DNA of 64,000 bases from an uncultured Tenacibaculum sp. (GTDB taxonomy: Bacteria > Bacteroidota > Bacteroidia > Flavobacteriales > Flavobacteriaceae), in assembly GCF_947504135.1 (NCBI RefSeq), contig NZ_CANNGG010000002.1:310001-374000 (forward strand). Reading direction: 5' to 3'. Below the pieces are notes generated by a model. That model did not search any database. It was not told where the DNA came from and saw only the letters and a program-made list of their open reading frames with translations. The translations under genes and the position numbers were made by a program. How positions within the stretch are numbered: the first letter of the stretch is position 1; each line of letters starts with the position of its first letter. Shown here piece by piece: positions 1-7,634 of this stretch.

Positions 1-837
1 CAACTCGTTATTTTCAGCTTCTAAATAATCACATTCTATTTTAAATAAATCGGGCGTGATTTCATTAAAATTTTTCAAACCTACTTTATATATCACTTTT
101 ACTTTTTTAGGGAAAATATTAATTCCTTTTGGAGCATTTTTAACTAATACAGGTACTTCAATTTCCCCTTCTGTAAATTTATCTACCAACAATTCAATAT
201 CTACTGATTTATGACTTGCTTTGAGTTGAATATTTTCAGGAAATAGAATAGAAGAGGTGATATTTGTGTTTTTAGAGATATTTTCTAAAGTAGCGCTATC
301 AAGATTTAGAAACTCTATTCCGTTAACATCAGTTTCATCACCAGAAATTAAAATGCTATCTGGAGTAAGGTTTAAAGGTTTTGAAAGACCGTATCCTAAC
401 TGAAAAGAAATGTTTACATTAGGTTTTAACGGAACTTTTTTAGAACTCAATAATCCTATTTTTACTGGAATAGTATCTTGCGTGATGCTGTTTAACTCAA
501 TATTATATTTTAATTGATGTTGTATTTCAGAATGCAAGTTTTTTGATAAAAAATAATAGTTGCTTCCCTTTTTTTTAACCGCTTTGTCTAATTGTAGCGT
601 GATTGGTTTTTGATTAATGCTGGACATTAATAAATTATAGCCACTACTTTTTACATCTAAGGTTAGTTTGTTAAAAGGAGCATCAATCAGCGTTTTTTGT
701 TGAGGTAATTTAGTGTATTCAATATCATATTCCACCTCTGCATTATATTCTTTTGAAAGGTTTATAAGTAACCAAAAAAATATAGAGGCGATTAAAAAAC
801 CAAAAAAGGTTTTAGGTATGTTAACGTTTTTTTTCAA
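1..837 (-). CDS. YbbR-like (CdaR-type) domain protein, 3' end cut by window edge
   Basis: This reading frame is not in the ORF track because it runs off the left edge. It is open for 279 codons from a TTG at 837, and no ATG lies in frame upstream before the intergenic hairpin. The N-terminus has a short basic stretch and one hydrophobic segment (PKTFFGFLIASIFFWLLI), then extracytoplasmic beta-rich sequence typical of YbbR domains. YbbR-like proteins in this position (next to yajC, DUF1573 and nusB) are common in Flavobacteriaceae. CdaR regulates a diadenylate cyclase in Firmicutes; whether this one does is unknown. The family call rests on fold-like pattern and context. Confidence 0.72.
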   Translation of the reverse strand, partial: MKKNVNIPKTFFGFLIASIFFWLLINLSKEYNAEVEYDIEYTKLPQQKTLIDAPFNKLTLDVKSSGYNLLMSSINQKPITLQLDKAVKKKGSNYYFLSKNLHSEIQHQLKYNIELNSITQDTIPVKIGLLSSKKVPLKPNVNISFQLGYGLSKPLNLTPDSILISGDETDVNGIEFLNLDSATLENISKNTNITSSILFPENIQLKASHKSVDIELLVDKFTEGEIEVPVLVKNAPKGINIFPKKVKVIYKVGLKNFNEITPDLFKIECDYLEAENNEL

Positions 838-870
838 AAAATAAATATTAACGCAATCTACATAAAAAAC

Positions 871-900
871 AAAAAAGTGAGCTAATTAGCTCACTTTTTT
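871..900. terminator. Bidirectional intrinsic terminator after yajC
   Basis: A perfect palindrome AAAAAAGTGAGCTAATTAGC continues symmetrically into TCACTTTTTT. The GTGAGCTAA stem is flanked by A and T runs, so it can act on both strands. It lies 18 bases past the yajC stop and would end the minus-strand nusB-DUF1573-yajC transcripts before the YbbR gene. Confidence 0.85.
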
Positions 901-918
901 TATATCGATATCTTAGTG

Positions 919-1239
919 TTATTTTTTAGTTTCAGCAATGTACTTTTTGCTTAACTCCATTGAAATGGCAGAACGTTCAAATTTAATCTTTCCAGCACCA
1001 GTTTCGATGGAAACTGTGTTGTCAGTATCATTAATTTCAACGATTTTTCCATGAATACCACTTGTGGTGACAATTTTAGCACCTTTTTTAATTTCTGTTT
1101 GAAACTGCTTTTCTTTTTTTTGACGACGCATTTGAGGGCGAATAATTAAAAAGAAAAAAACAGCAATCATTGCTACAAAAGGAAGCATGTTCATTAAACT
1201 TTCTTGAGAACTAGCTTGTAAAAAAATAGTTGTAAACAT
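919..1239 (-). CDS. yajC: Sec translocon accessory subunit YajC
   Basis: This 106-residue protein has one N-terminal membrane helix (about residues 16-34, LPFVAMIAVFFFLIIRPQ). The family motif RPQMRRQKK follows, then a small cytoplasmic beta domain (GIHGKIVEINDTDNTVSIE). YajC associates with SecDF and aids protein export across the inner membrane. The start codon overlaps the stop of the upstream DUF1573 gene by one base, suggesting translational coupling. Length and architecture are normal for the family. Confidence 0.95.
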   Translation of the reverse strand: MFTTIFLQASSQESLMNMLPFVAMIAVFFFLIIRPQMRRQKKEKQFQTEIKKGAKIVTTSGIHGKIVEINDTDNTVSIETGAGKIKFERSAISMELSKKYIAETKK

Positions 1240-1706
1240 TATGCGTCTTTATTTTTAGGGGTTACCATACCAGAAATTTTGATAATTTCTCTACCTTTCT
1301 CAGTATTGGTAGTTAACGTAACAGATTTTGATTGTTTGTTAGTTCTTCCACTTGTATTAAAGCTAACTTTAATATCACCTGTTTCACCTGGTGCAATTGG
1401 GGCTTTTGTCCACTCAGGAACCGTACAACCACAAGATGCTTGAGCGTGTGTTATTACTAAATCACTTTTACCTGTATTGGTTACAACGAAAGTAGTTTCA
1501 ACAATTTCACCTTCTTTAACTGTACCGAAATCAAATTCTTCTTTGTCAAAAGAGATCTCTGGAGCACCTTGGCTAATAGTATTATCTCTTTTTTCTGCGT
1601 TTTCAATGTTTTCTTTTTTTACTTTTGATGAGGCATTACCTTGTCCACAAGAAACTAACATTCCTGCTGAAACAACAAATGCTAATGCTACTGCTATTTT
1701 CTTCAT
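1239..1706 (-). CDS. DUF1573 lipoprotein
   Basis: This 155-residue protein has a lipoprotein signal peptide ending at the lipobox LVSC (Cys20). A single DUF1573 domain fills the remainder: FDFGTVKEGEIVETTFVVTNTGKSDLVI, then a conserved ASCGCTVPEW and a closing IKISG strand. DUF1573 domains are Ig-like (HYDIN/ASH-related), cell-envelope located and of unknown function. The stop overlaps the yajC start by one base and nusB lies 37 bases upstream, so the three are likely cotranscribed. The same fold appears in the large lipoprotein at 49925. Confidence 0.93.
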   Translation of the reverse strand: MKKIAVALAFVVSAGMLVSCGQGNASSKVKKENIENAEKRDNTISQGAPEISFDKEEFDFGTVKEGEIVETTFVVTNTGKSDLVITHAQASCGCTVPEWTKAPIAPGETGDIKVSFNTSGRTNKQSKSVTLTTNTEKGREIIKISGMVTPKNKDA

Positions 1707-1743
1707 TGTAAAATATTTTTGTTTGTTGTAAAAATACTAATTT

Positions 1744-2682
1744 TTATAATAATCCTCTACCTATTTTAACCATCTTGTTAGAGCTAAGGTAGTCTTTAGC
1801 TAACTTGTCTAAAACACCATTTATAAAGTAACCGCTTTTGTTAGTAGAATAGTCTTTAGCTAACTCAATATATTCATTAATAGAAACTCTACTTGGAATA
1901 GAAGGGAAGTGTAAAAATTCTGTAATAGCCATTTTAATAATAATCATATCAATATCGGCAATTCTATCGGCTTCCCAGTTAGGTGTTTTTTCTTTGATAT
2001 CTTCTTCGTACTTATGTTGATTTAACACAGTTTTGTTGAATAAATTAGAAACGAAAGCTTGATCTTCGTTATCTTTATACAAACTACCTAAAATAAATGG
2101 TTTATTAGCTTTTTGTTTGTTTAGAGTTTTTAATACCCAGGTATTTACAAAAGGAATATCATCAACCCAAGAAATCATTTTATCCTCAAAATAATCCGCT
2201 ATTTTTTCGTTAGGAGCTACAATTTCTCTAAAAAAGTCAATAATAAAAGCACGGTCTACATTAAAAGAATCTTCAACAGTGTCCATGTATTTTTTGTAGA
2301 TGTCACTTTTCTGTAATTCATCTAACAAAATTTTTACATACTCATCGTCAAGATCCCAATAATTTAATTTATTAAGCTCAACATATCCTTCTAAGCTTAC
2401 GCTTTCGTTAAGTTGGTTTAAAAGTTTGTTATCTATAAATTTTGTATTAGGATTAAGTTCTTCTTTAGTAGCAAGAATTTTCTTTTTTGAAAGCTCTATT
2501 CTCTTTCGAGCTAATTTTTGAACTTCAACTAATAGTTGAAGGTTTAAAACGTACAAGTCGTACATTTTTTGAATGCTGTGTTTTAAGAATTTTTCTTCCT
2601 TAACTAAATCATCGCTGTGCGATTGTTGCATCGCATATACCGACTGCATTACTTTAACACGAATATGTCTTCTGTTAATCAT
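1744..2682 (-). CDS. nusB: Transcription antitermination factor NusB
   Basis: This is a 312-residue NusB of the long Bacteroidota type. The first half (MINRRHIRVKVMQSVYAMQQS onward) is a helical extension. The C-terminal ~130 residues carry the core NusB helices, including WEADRIADIDMIIIKMAITEF and RVSINEYIELAKDYS. Proteobacterial NusB is about 140 residues, so the extra length is lineage-specific and not a fusion I can name. NusB with NusE/S10 binds boxA RNA and prevents premature termination, mainly in rRNA operons. An intrinsic terminator lies only 13 bases before this start codon (see findings). Confidence 0.95.
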   Translation of the reverse strand: MINRRHIRVKVMQSVYAMQQSHSDDLVKEEKFLKHSIQKMYDLYVLNLQLLVEVQKLARKRIELSKKKILATKEELNPNTKFIDNKLLNQLNESVSLEGYVELNKLNYWDLDDEYVKILLDELQKSDIYKKYMDTVEDSFNVDRAFIIDFFREIVAPNEKIADYFEDKMISWVDDIPFVNTWVLKTLNKQKANKPFILGSLYKDNEDQAFVSNLFNKTVLNQHKYEEDIKEKTPNWEADRIADIDMIIIKMAITEFLHFPSIPSRVSINEYIELAKDYSTNKSGYFINGVLDKLAKDYLSSNKMVKIGRGLL

Positions 2683-2695
2683 TCTAAAGAACTTT

Positions 2696-2730
2696 AAAAA
2701 AAAGAGCGATAGAAACTATTTCTAACGCTC
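2696..2730 (-). terminator. Intrinsic terminator between leucine dehydrogenase and nusB; sits in the nusB leader
   Basis: On the minus strand GAGCGTTAGAAA, a short loop, TTTCTATCGCTC and eight T form a classic rho-independent terminator. It follows the upstream dehydrogenase gene, so it can end that transcript. The T run stops 13 bases before the nusB ATG, too close to fit a separate promoter after it. Confidence 0.88.
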
Positions 2731-2732
2731 TG

Positions 2733-2740
2733 CAAAAGTA
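2733..2740 (-). promoter_or_regulatory. Candidate nusB -7 box upstream of the terminator hairpin
   Basis: The minus strand reads TACTTTTG, an exact match to the Bacteroidota -7 consensus TAnnTTTG. No good TTTG -33 element is seen at 19-21 bases. If used, transcription would start inside or just before the hairpin, placing the terminator in the nusB leader. Confidence 0.4.
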
Positions 2741-2759
2741 AAACTTTTTTATTTTTTAT

Positions 2760-3860
2760 CTAGCTATTTTGCTCTTTTTTGCGAGCATCAATTCTTGCTT
2801 GTGCAATATTGAAAGCAGCTTGATGTGTAGTGATGTTTTCTTTTTCTGATAAATTGAAAATCTCTAATGTAGTGTTGTAGATGTTTTCAGTTCTCTTTAA
2901 GCTTTCAGCTTTGTCGTAACCTTCAACTTCTGCATATACATTAATAATACCACCAGCATTGATTAAGAAGTCAGGAGCATATGCAATTCCTCTTTCTTTT
3001 AACATCGTACCGTGCTTTAATTCATTAGCTAATTGGTTGTTAGCAGCACCAGCTACTACTTGGGCTTTTAATTGAGCGATGCTTTCATCGTTAAGAGTAG
3101 CACCTAAAGCACAAGGAGCATAGATATCAAGGTCTAAACCAAAAATATCGTTTCCTAATACTACTTTAGCACCGTATTTTTTGCTTAATTCTTCTAAACG
3201 AGCTTCGTTAATATCGTTTAAGATAACTTGAGCACCTTCGTCAGTAATATGCTTTACTAAAGTTTCACCTACGTGACCAACACCTTGTACTAATACTTTT
3301 TTACCATCTAAGTTTTCAGTTCCAAATTTGTATTTAGCAGCAGCTTTCATCCCCATATATACTCCGTAAGCAGTTACAGGAGAAGGGTTTCCAGATCCAC
3401 CAATTGCTTCAGAAACACCTGTTACGTGTGGAGTTACTTCACGGATAATGTCCATGTCACGAGTTTCCATCCCAACATCTTCCGCAGTAATATATTTTCC
3501 GCTTAAAGAGTTTACAAACTCACCAAACTTACGCATTAATGCGTCATTTTTTTGAGTTTTAGCATCACCAATAATAACTGCTTTACCACCACCAAGGTTT
3601 AAACCAGTAACAGCAGACTTATAAGTCATACCACGAGACAAACGTAATACGTCGTTTAAAGCTTCCCATTCACTTTTATATTGCCACATTCTTGTACCTC
3701 CTAAAGCAGGGCCTAAAGTTGTGTTGTGAATACCAATAATTGCTTTTAAACCTGTATCTTCGTCGTTGCAAAAAACGATCTGCTCGTGATTGTCAAAAGA
3801 TAATTGACCAAACACAGGGTCGTTCTTAAGATCTTTAGTATCAATGATTTCTGATGTCAT
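2760..3860 (-). CDS. Leucine dehydrogenase family (Glu/Leu/Phe/Val dehydrogenase)
   Basis: The protein has 366 residues when started at the ATG at 3860. It oxidatively deaminates a branched-chain amino acid to its 2-oxo acid with NAD. Visible motifs are the substrate-side GGTRMW, the catalytic-lysine region GLNLGGGKAVIIG, and the Rossmann motif VLVQGVGHVGETLV. The ORF track starts 18 codons earlier, but a consensus promoter (3914-3945) would place the transcript start at or after that upstream codon. The chosen start also gives the usual family length. Exact substrate preference (Leu versus Val or Phe) cannot be read from sequence. It is divergent from the ABC exporter gene. Confidence 0.93.
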   Translation of the reverse strand: MTSEIIDTKDLKNDPVFGQLSFDNHEQIVFCNDEDTGLKAIIGIHNTTLGPALGGTRMWQYKSEWEALNDVLRLSRGMTYKSAVTGLNLGGGKAVIIGDAKTQKNDALMRKFGEFVNSLSGKYITAEDVGMETRDMDIIREVTPHVTGVSEAIGGSGNPSPVTAYGVYMGMKAAAKYKFGTENLDGKKVLVQGVGHVGETLVKHITDEGAQVILNDINEARLEELSKKYGAKVVLGNDIFGLDLDIYAPCALGATLNDESIAQLKAQVVAGAANNQLANELKHGTMLKERGIAYAPDFLINAGGIINVYAEVEGYDKAESLKRTENIYNTTLEIFNLSEKENITTHQAAFNIAQARIDARKKEQNS

Positions 3861-3913
3861 TTGTTTTAGTTTTTTAATTTGAGATAATTTAAGCAATCTC
3901 AAAAATTCGAGCA

Positions 3914-3945
3914 CAAAAGTAAGAAATCGTTAAAACAAAAGCAAA
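3914..3945 (-). promoter_or_regulatory. Sigma-AB-type promoter of the leucine dehydrogenase gene
   Basis: On the minus strand a TTTG -33 box (3942-3945) is followed after 20 bases by TACTTTTG (3914-3921). Both elements and the spacing match the Bacteroidota housekeeping consensus TTTG-N19-21-TAnnTTTG. Transcription should begin near 3905-3910, which rules out the longest ORF start at 3914. Confidence 0.75.
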
Positions 3946-4016
3946 AAAAGAGAGCTCAATTATGGTATCTTTAACAAGAGCCCTTTTTAAAGTTAAATTT
4001 TTATAAAAAAGTAAGA

Positions 4017-5771
4017 TTGAAAGCATTACAGCATTTAAATAAGTATTTCATAAAGTATAAGTGGAGGTTATTGTTAGGGGTTTTTATAACTGTTCTAGCA
4101 AAAATATTTACACTAAGAATCCCCGATTTTGTTGGTGATTCATTAAATGTAGTAGAAGACTATCAGTTAGGGAAAATAACAGAGCTATCTGAAGTAAAAA
4201 GCATTTTGTTAAATAATATTTTACTTATTATTGGAGTAACTTTATTAGGTGGTTTTTTCACTTTTTTAATGCGTCAAACTATAATAGTGATGTCTCGAAT
4301 GATTGAATTTGATTTAAAAAACGAGATTTACCAACAATATCAGCGATTATCTCTTAATTTTTACAAGCAAAATAGGACAGGTGATTTAATGAACCGTATT
4401 AGTGAAGATGTGTCTAAGGTGCGTATGTATGTTGGTCCGTCTATCATGTATTCTTTAAACATGCTGGTGTCTTTTGTAATTGGTTTTACTCAGATGTATG
4501 CAATTTCTCCAAAACTAACTTTATATACTATGATACCATTTCCAGTTTTATCGGTATCGATTTTTGTGTTGAGTAAGCAGATAAATAAGAGAAGCACCAT
4601 TGTCCAACAATATTTATCGAAGTTAACAACTTTTAATCAAGAGTTTTTCTCGGGTATTAATGTAGTGAAGTCATATGCTATTGAAGATGCAGTAATCAAA
4701 AATTTTGATGATTTAGCTGATGCCAATAAAGAAAAGAATATTAACCTATATAAAGTACAAGCACTGTTTTTCCCTCTAATGATACTATTAATAGGAATCA
4801 GTAATATTATTGTGTTGTACGTTGGAGGAACATTATATATTAATGGAGAGATTCAAGTTGGAGCAATCGGTGCTTTTGTTATGTATGTAAATATTTTAAC
4901 ATGGCCTGTTGCTGTTGTAGGTTGGGTTACTTCTATGATTCAGCAAGCGGAAGCTTCTCAAGAAAGAATTAATGAGTTTTTACAGCATGTTCCTGAAATA
5001 CAAAATAGGAATGAAGAAACTACGGAAGTAGAAGGGGAGATTGAATTTAAACATGTTTCCCTAACTTATGAAGATACTGATATCACAGCATTAAAAGATG
5101 TGAGTTTTAAAGTTGATAAAGGAGAAACTTTAGCAATTTTGGGTAAAACAGGTAGTGGAAAATCGACCATTATCAACCTTATATCACGATTGTATGATAC
5201 TACTGAAGGAACAGTGTTTATAGATGGACAAGATATTACAACGTGTAATTTATATGATGTAAGAAATCAAATAGGATTTGTGCCGCAAGAACCTTTCTTA
5301 TTTTCTGATACAATTGAAAATAACATCAAGTTTGGTAAAGAAGATGCTACAGAAGAAGAAATTATTGAAGCTGCTAAAAACGCTGTAATTCATGAGAATA
5401 TTATCGATTTTAAAGAAGGATATAAAACCATTTTAGGAGAAAGAGGAGTTACACTTTCAGGTGGTCAAAAGCAACGAACCTCTATTGCAAGGGCGATCAT
5501 TAAAGATCCGAAGATTTTAATCTTTGATGATTGTTTATCAGCGGTTGATACCGAGACAGAAGAGCGAATTTTATCTAATTTAGAGCGAGTTTCTAGCGAT
5601 AAAACCACAATAATTATTAGTCACAGGGTATCTTCAGCAAAAAATGCAGATAAAATTATTGTATTAGATGATGGAAAGATAATTCAACAAGGTGTTCATA
5701 ATCAGTTGATAAAGGAAAAAGGATATTATAAAGACCTATATGAACAGCAACTTTTAGAAAAAGAAATATAG
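4017..5771 (+). CDS. ABC exporter, fused permease-ATPase (MsbA-like)
   Basis: This 584-residue half-transporter starts at TTG 4017; no ATG fits. Residues 1-310 form a six-helix ABC exporter membrane domain; about 340-575 is the ATPase. The Walker A is GKTGSGKST, the Q-loop is in IGFVPQEPFLFSD, the signature is LSGGQKQR and the H-loop is IIISHRVS. The residue after the Walker B aspartate is Asp (LIFDDCLSAVD), not the usual catalytic Glu; such substitutions lower hydrolysis in some heterodimeric exporters. Substrate is unknown, with lipid or drug export being the family norm. It is a single gene without a partner half-transporter beside it. Confidence 0.9.
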   Translation: MKALQHLNKYFIKYKWRLLLGVFITVLAKIFTLRIPDFVGDSLNVVEDYQLGKITELSEVKSILLNNILLIIGVTLLGGFFTFLMRQTIIVMSRMIEFDLKNEIYQQYQRLSLNFYKQNRTGDLMNRISEDVSKVRMYVGPSIMYSLNMLVSFVIGFTQMYAISPKLTLYTMIPFPVLSVSIFVLSKQINKRSTIVQQYLSKLTTFNQEFFSGINVVKSYAIEDAVIKNFDDLADANKEKNINLYKVQALFFPLMILLIGISNIIVLYVGGTLYINGEIQVGAIGAFVMYVNILTWPVAVVGWVTSMIQQAEASQERINEFLQHVPEIQNRNEETTEVEGEIEFKHVSLTYEDTDITALKDVSFKVDKGETLAILGKTGSGKSTIINLISRLYDTTEGTVFIDGQDITTCNLYDVRNQIGFVPQEPFLFSDTIENNIKFGKEDATEEEIIEAAKNAVIHENIIDFKEGYKTILGERGVTLSGGQKQRTSIARAIIKDPKILIFDDCLSAVDTETEERILSNLERVSSDKTTIIISHRVSSAKNADKIIVLDDGKIIQQGVHNQLIKEKGYYKDLYEQQLLEKEI

Positions 5772-5786
5772 CAATTCGTATTGCTA
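5769..5786 (+). repeat. Inverted repeat overlapping the ABC exporter stop codon
   Basis: TAGCAAT-TCGT-ATTGCTA is a perfect 7-bp stem with a 4-base loop beginning at the TAG stop. No T run follows, so it is at most a weak terminator or an mRNA 3'-end stabilising hairpin. Confidence 0.45.
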
Positions 5787-5801
5787 AGTCAAATATTTTG
5801 T

Positions 5802-5809
5802 TAGATTTG
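5802..5809 (+). promoter_or_regulatory. Candidate -7 box for the DUF3276 gene
   Basis: TAGATTTG matches TAnnTTTG exactly, 41 bases before the ATG. The -33 position offers only ATTG (5780-5783) at 18-base spacing, so the call rests mainly on the -7 box. Confidence 0.5.
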
Positions 5810-5850
5810 TTGAGAAATTTTAAGTAAACAACTATTATTTAAAGCGAATT

Positions 5851-6213
5851 ATGAGCGAGAGAGTAGAACAAGAAGAAATCTTTTCACAGGTTTTAAGGGC
5901 AGGAAGAAGAACGTATTTTTTTGACGTTAGATCTACAAAGGCAGATGATTATTATTTAACAGTAACAGAAAGTAAAAAATTCACTCACGATGATGGATCT
6001 TTTCATTATCAGAAACATAAAATTTACTTATATAAAGAAGACTTTACTGATTTTACAGAAATGTTAAATAAAGCAACAGACTTTATTGTAAATGAAAAAG
6101 GTTCTGAAGTAATTAGTGAGCGTCACCAAAAAGATTATAAGAGAGAAGAAGGTGCTTCAACAGAGGCTACTTCTACAGAAAGTTTTACTGACGTTTCTTT
6201 TGAAGATATTTAA
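5851..6213 (+). CDS. DUF3276 / Pur-alpha-like nucleic-acid-binding protein
   Basis: This 120-residue protein matches the bacterial PUR family found across Bacteroidota. It opens with EEIFSQVLRAGRRTYFFDVR and has TESKKF and KIYLYKEDFTDF strands. One PUR repeat (about residues 8-85) is followed by an acidic, Ser/Thr-rich tail. The structurally known Bacteroides homologue is a PUR-domain fold; PUR proteins bind single-stranded nucleic acid. The cellular role here is unknown. It stands alone between its own candidate promoter and the terminator at 6321. Confidence 0.88.
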   Translation: MSERVEQEEIFSQVLRAGRRTYFFDVRSTKADDYYLTVTESKKFTHDDGSFHYQKHKIYLYKEDFTDFTEMLNKATDFIVNEKGSEVISERHQKDYKREEGASTEATSTESFTDVSFEDI

Positions 6214-6242
6214 AAGCAGAGGATAACTGTTTTGTATAAACC

Positions 6243-6270
6243 CTAAACACAATTTATAATTTGTGTTTAG
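6243..6270. repeat. 10-bp inverted repeat
   Basis: CTAAACACAA and TTGTGTTTAG are perfect inverted arms separated by 8 A/T bases, 30 bases after the DUF3276 stop. No T tail follows on the plus strand. It may be an RNA hairpin or a protein-binding palindrome. Confidence 0.6.
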
Positions 6271-6320
6271 AGTTTGGTTTGTGCATAAAAAAATCAATTC
6301 AAATTCAATTTACACTTAGA

Positions 6321-6359
6321 AAACCGCCAATTGTTGCACAGCAATTGGTGGTTTTTTTC
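6321..6359 (+). terminator. Intrinsic terminator after DUF3276 gene
   Basis: AAACCGCCAATTG and CAATTGGTGGTTTTTTT form a 10-12-bp stem with one G-U pair, followed by seven T. The minus-strand reading ends GGCGGTTTT, so it may also terminate leftward transcription from the small ORF at 6362-6493. Confidence 0.85.
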
Positions 6360-6361
6360 TT

Positions 6362-6493
6362 TTACACAAGCGATTTTATTTTGTTTGGTAGTTTTGATGC
6401 GAATTCAACCAGCTGCTTATACGTTAAAGTTCTACCTACTCTACTATTAAGTTTATCTTCACGCTGGTTAATCCTTAGTAATTTTTGTTTCAT
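6362..6493 (-). CDS. Possible 43-residue basic small protein
   Basis: An ATG-started frame too short for the ORF track. Its product begins MKQKLLRINQREDKLNSRVG and ends KLPNKIKSLV. It is basic and looks like real protein (amphipathic helix, no low complexity). It stops exactly against the terminator at 6321-6359, and a TATATTTA box lies upstream near 6507. It is the only plausible gene in the 383-base gap between DUF3276 and the isochorismate synthase; the rest of that gap holds the inverted repeat, the terminator and nothing else I recognise. No family is known to me. Confidence 0.4.
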   Translation of the reverse strand: MKQKLLRINQREDKLNSRVGRTLTYKQLVEFASKLPNKIKSLV

Positions 6494-6596
6494 AGGAAAG
6501 CGAGTTTTGAGTTCACCTAAATATAATAAAAAAAACTGAATTTCAGTAGGTTATGTTTATTTTGAGGTAAAGTATTTTGTAGAGTAGGTGTTTTTC

Positions 6597-7634
6597 CTAT
6601 AAAACTTTTTTCATAGTAGTAGTTTTTGCTACTGTTTCTTGCCATTCTTTTATAGCATTACTGTCGTTTGTAATACCACCACCAACATAAATATATACAA
6701 CATCGTTAGAAACCTCCATACAGCGAAGATTAACGAATAAATTACTTTCTCTATCGTCAATATTTAGTTCTCCTAAAAAACCAGTATAAAAACTTCTGTG
6801 ATAGTTTTCGTTATCTAAAATAAATTGTTTTGAAGCCTCTAAAGGCATTCCACAAACAGCAGGAGTAGGGTGTAAGCTTTTGATTAAAGAAGCAGTATTA
6901 GTTTTTAATTTCCCATTAAGAATGGTTCTTAAATGAAGTAATTTACCCGCTTTTATAGTTTTAATACCAGATGTTTTAATGTTTAAGGAAATATCAGATA
7001 ACCTATCAGTAATGTAGTCAGTTACAAATTGTTGTTCTTCTAATTCTTTTGGTTGCCAAGTAACATTAGTTGTACCATTGTAAACTTGAGTCCCTGCCAA
7101 AGCCATAGTAGTAAAACTTTTATCTTTAATACTAACTAGAGTTTCTGGGGTAGCTCCTAACCATAACCCAACTTTAGGATGATACCAAACATATACAAAA
7201 GCAGTAGGATAGTTACTCAGAAGTTTTTGAAAAGTTTTAATAAGATTAAAGTCAGATAACTCAATTTTTTCTTTTCTGGAAAGAACTACTTTTTTAAACT
7301 GCTGATTTTTAATAGCGGCTATTCCTTTTTCAACTAGTTGAATGTGGTTCTCTTCGGAAGCTGCATCAGGAGCGTGATTAGTGTTGTTAGTTTGAGTATC
7401 GTCAATAGTAACTTTTTCTTCAACATAAGTAGATTGATTTCTAGGAATTAAAATAGCTTTATCTCTGCTGTCAAACGGAGCAAAAATAAATCCACTCTCA
7501 TTATAATTTTCAGAAGTAATTACATCGTTGTTTTGTTGAAACCACCCTTTAATTATAGAACTGTTAGGCTTTCTGTAAGTAACAAAAGGTAATTCTTTGT
7601 TGAAGGCTTCTTTTATGTTTAAAAAAATACTCAA
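6597..7634 (-). CDS. menF: Isochorismate synthase / chorismate-binding enzyme
   Basis: This 345-residue chorismate-utilising enzyme converts chorismate to isochorismate, the entry step of menaquinone synthesis. The family core is clear: KKVVLSRKEKI, GATPETLV, MALAGTQ, SLHPTPAVCGMP, then RSFYTGFLGEL and NLFVNLRCMEV. It is shorter at the N-terminus than E. coli MenF, as usual in Bacteroidota. It overlaps the upstream hydrolase gene by 4 bases and shares an operon with it and a PaaI thioesterase, which fits quinone synthesis. Siderophore-type (EntC) function cannot be excluded, but no siderophore genes are near. Confidence 0.88.
   Translation of the reverse strand: MSIFLNIKEAFNKELPFVTYRKPNSSIIKGWFQQNNDVITSENYNESGFIFAPFDSRDKAILIPRNQSTYVEEKVTIDDTQTNNTNHAPDAASEENHIQLVEKGIAAIKNQQFKKVVLSRKEKIELSDFNLIKTFQKLLSNYPTAFVYVWYHPKVGLWLGATPETLVSIKDKSFTTMALAGTQVYNGTTNVTWQPKELEEQQFVTDYITDRLSDISLNIKTSGIKTIKAGKLLHLRTILNGKLKTNTASLIKSLHPTPAVCGMPLEASKQFILDNENYHRSFYTGFLGELNIDDRESNLFVNLRCMEVSNDVVYIYVGGGITNDSNAIKEWQETVAKTTTMKKVL

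Noticed and set aside
1477-1731. Plus-strand ORF of 84 residues opposite the DUF1573 gene
   Set aside because: Shadow frame of a clear lipoprotein gene; Ser/Thr-rich translation typical of antisense frames.
6261-6539. Plus-strand ORF of 92 residues in the DUF3276-menF gap
   Set aside because: It runs straight through the inverted repeat and the terminator, and has no protein-like features. The opposite strand has a better small ORF.
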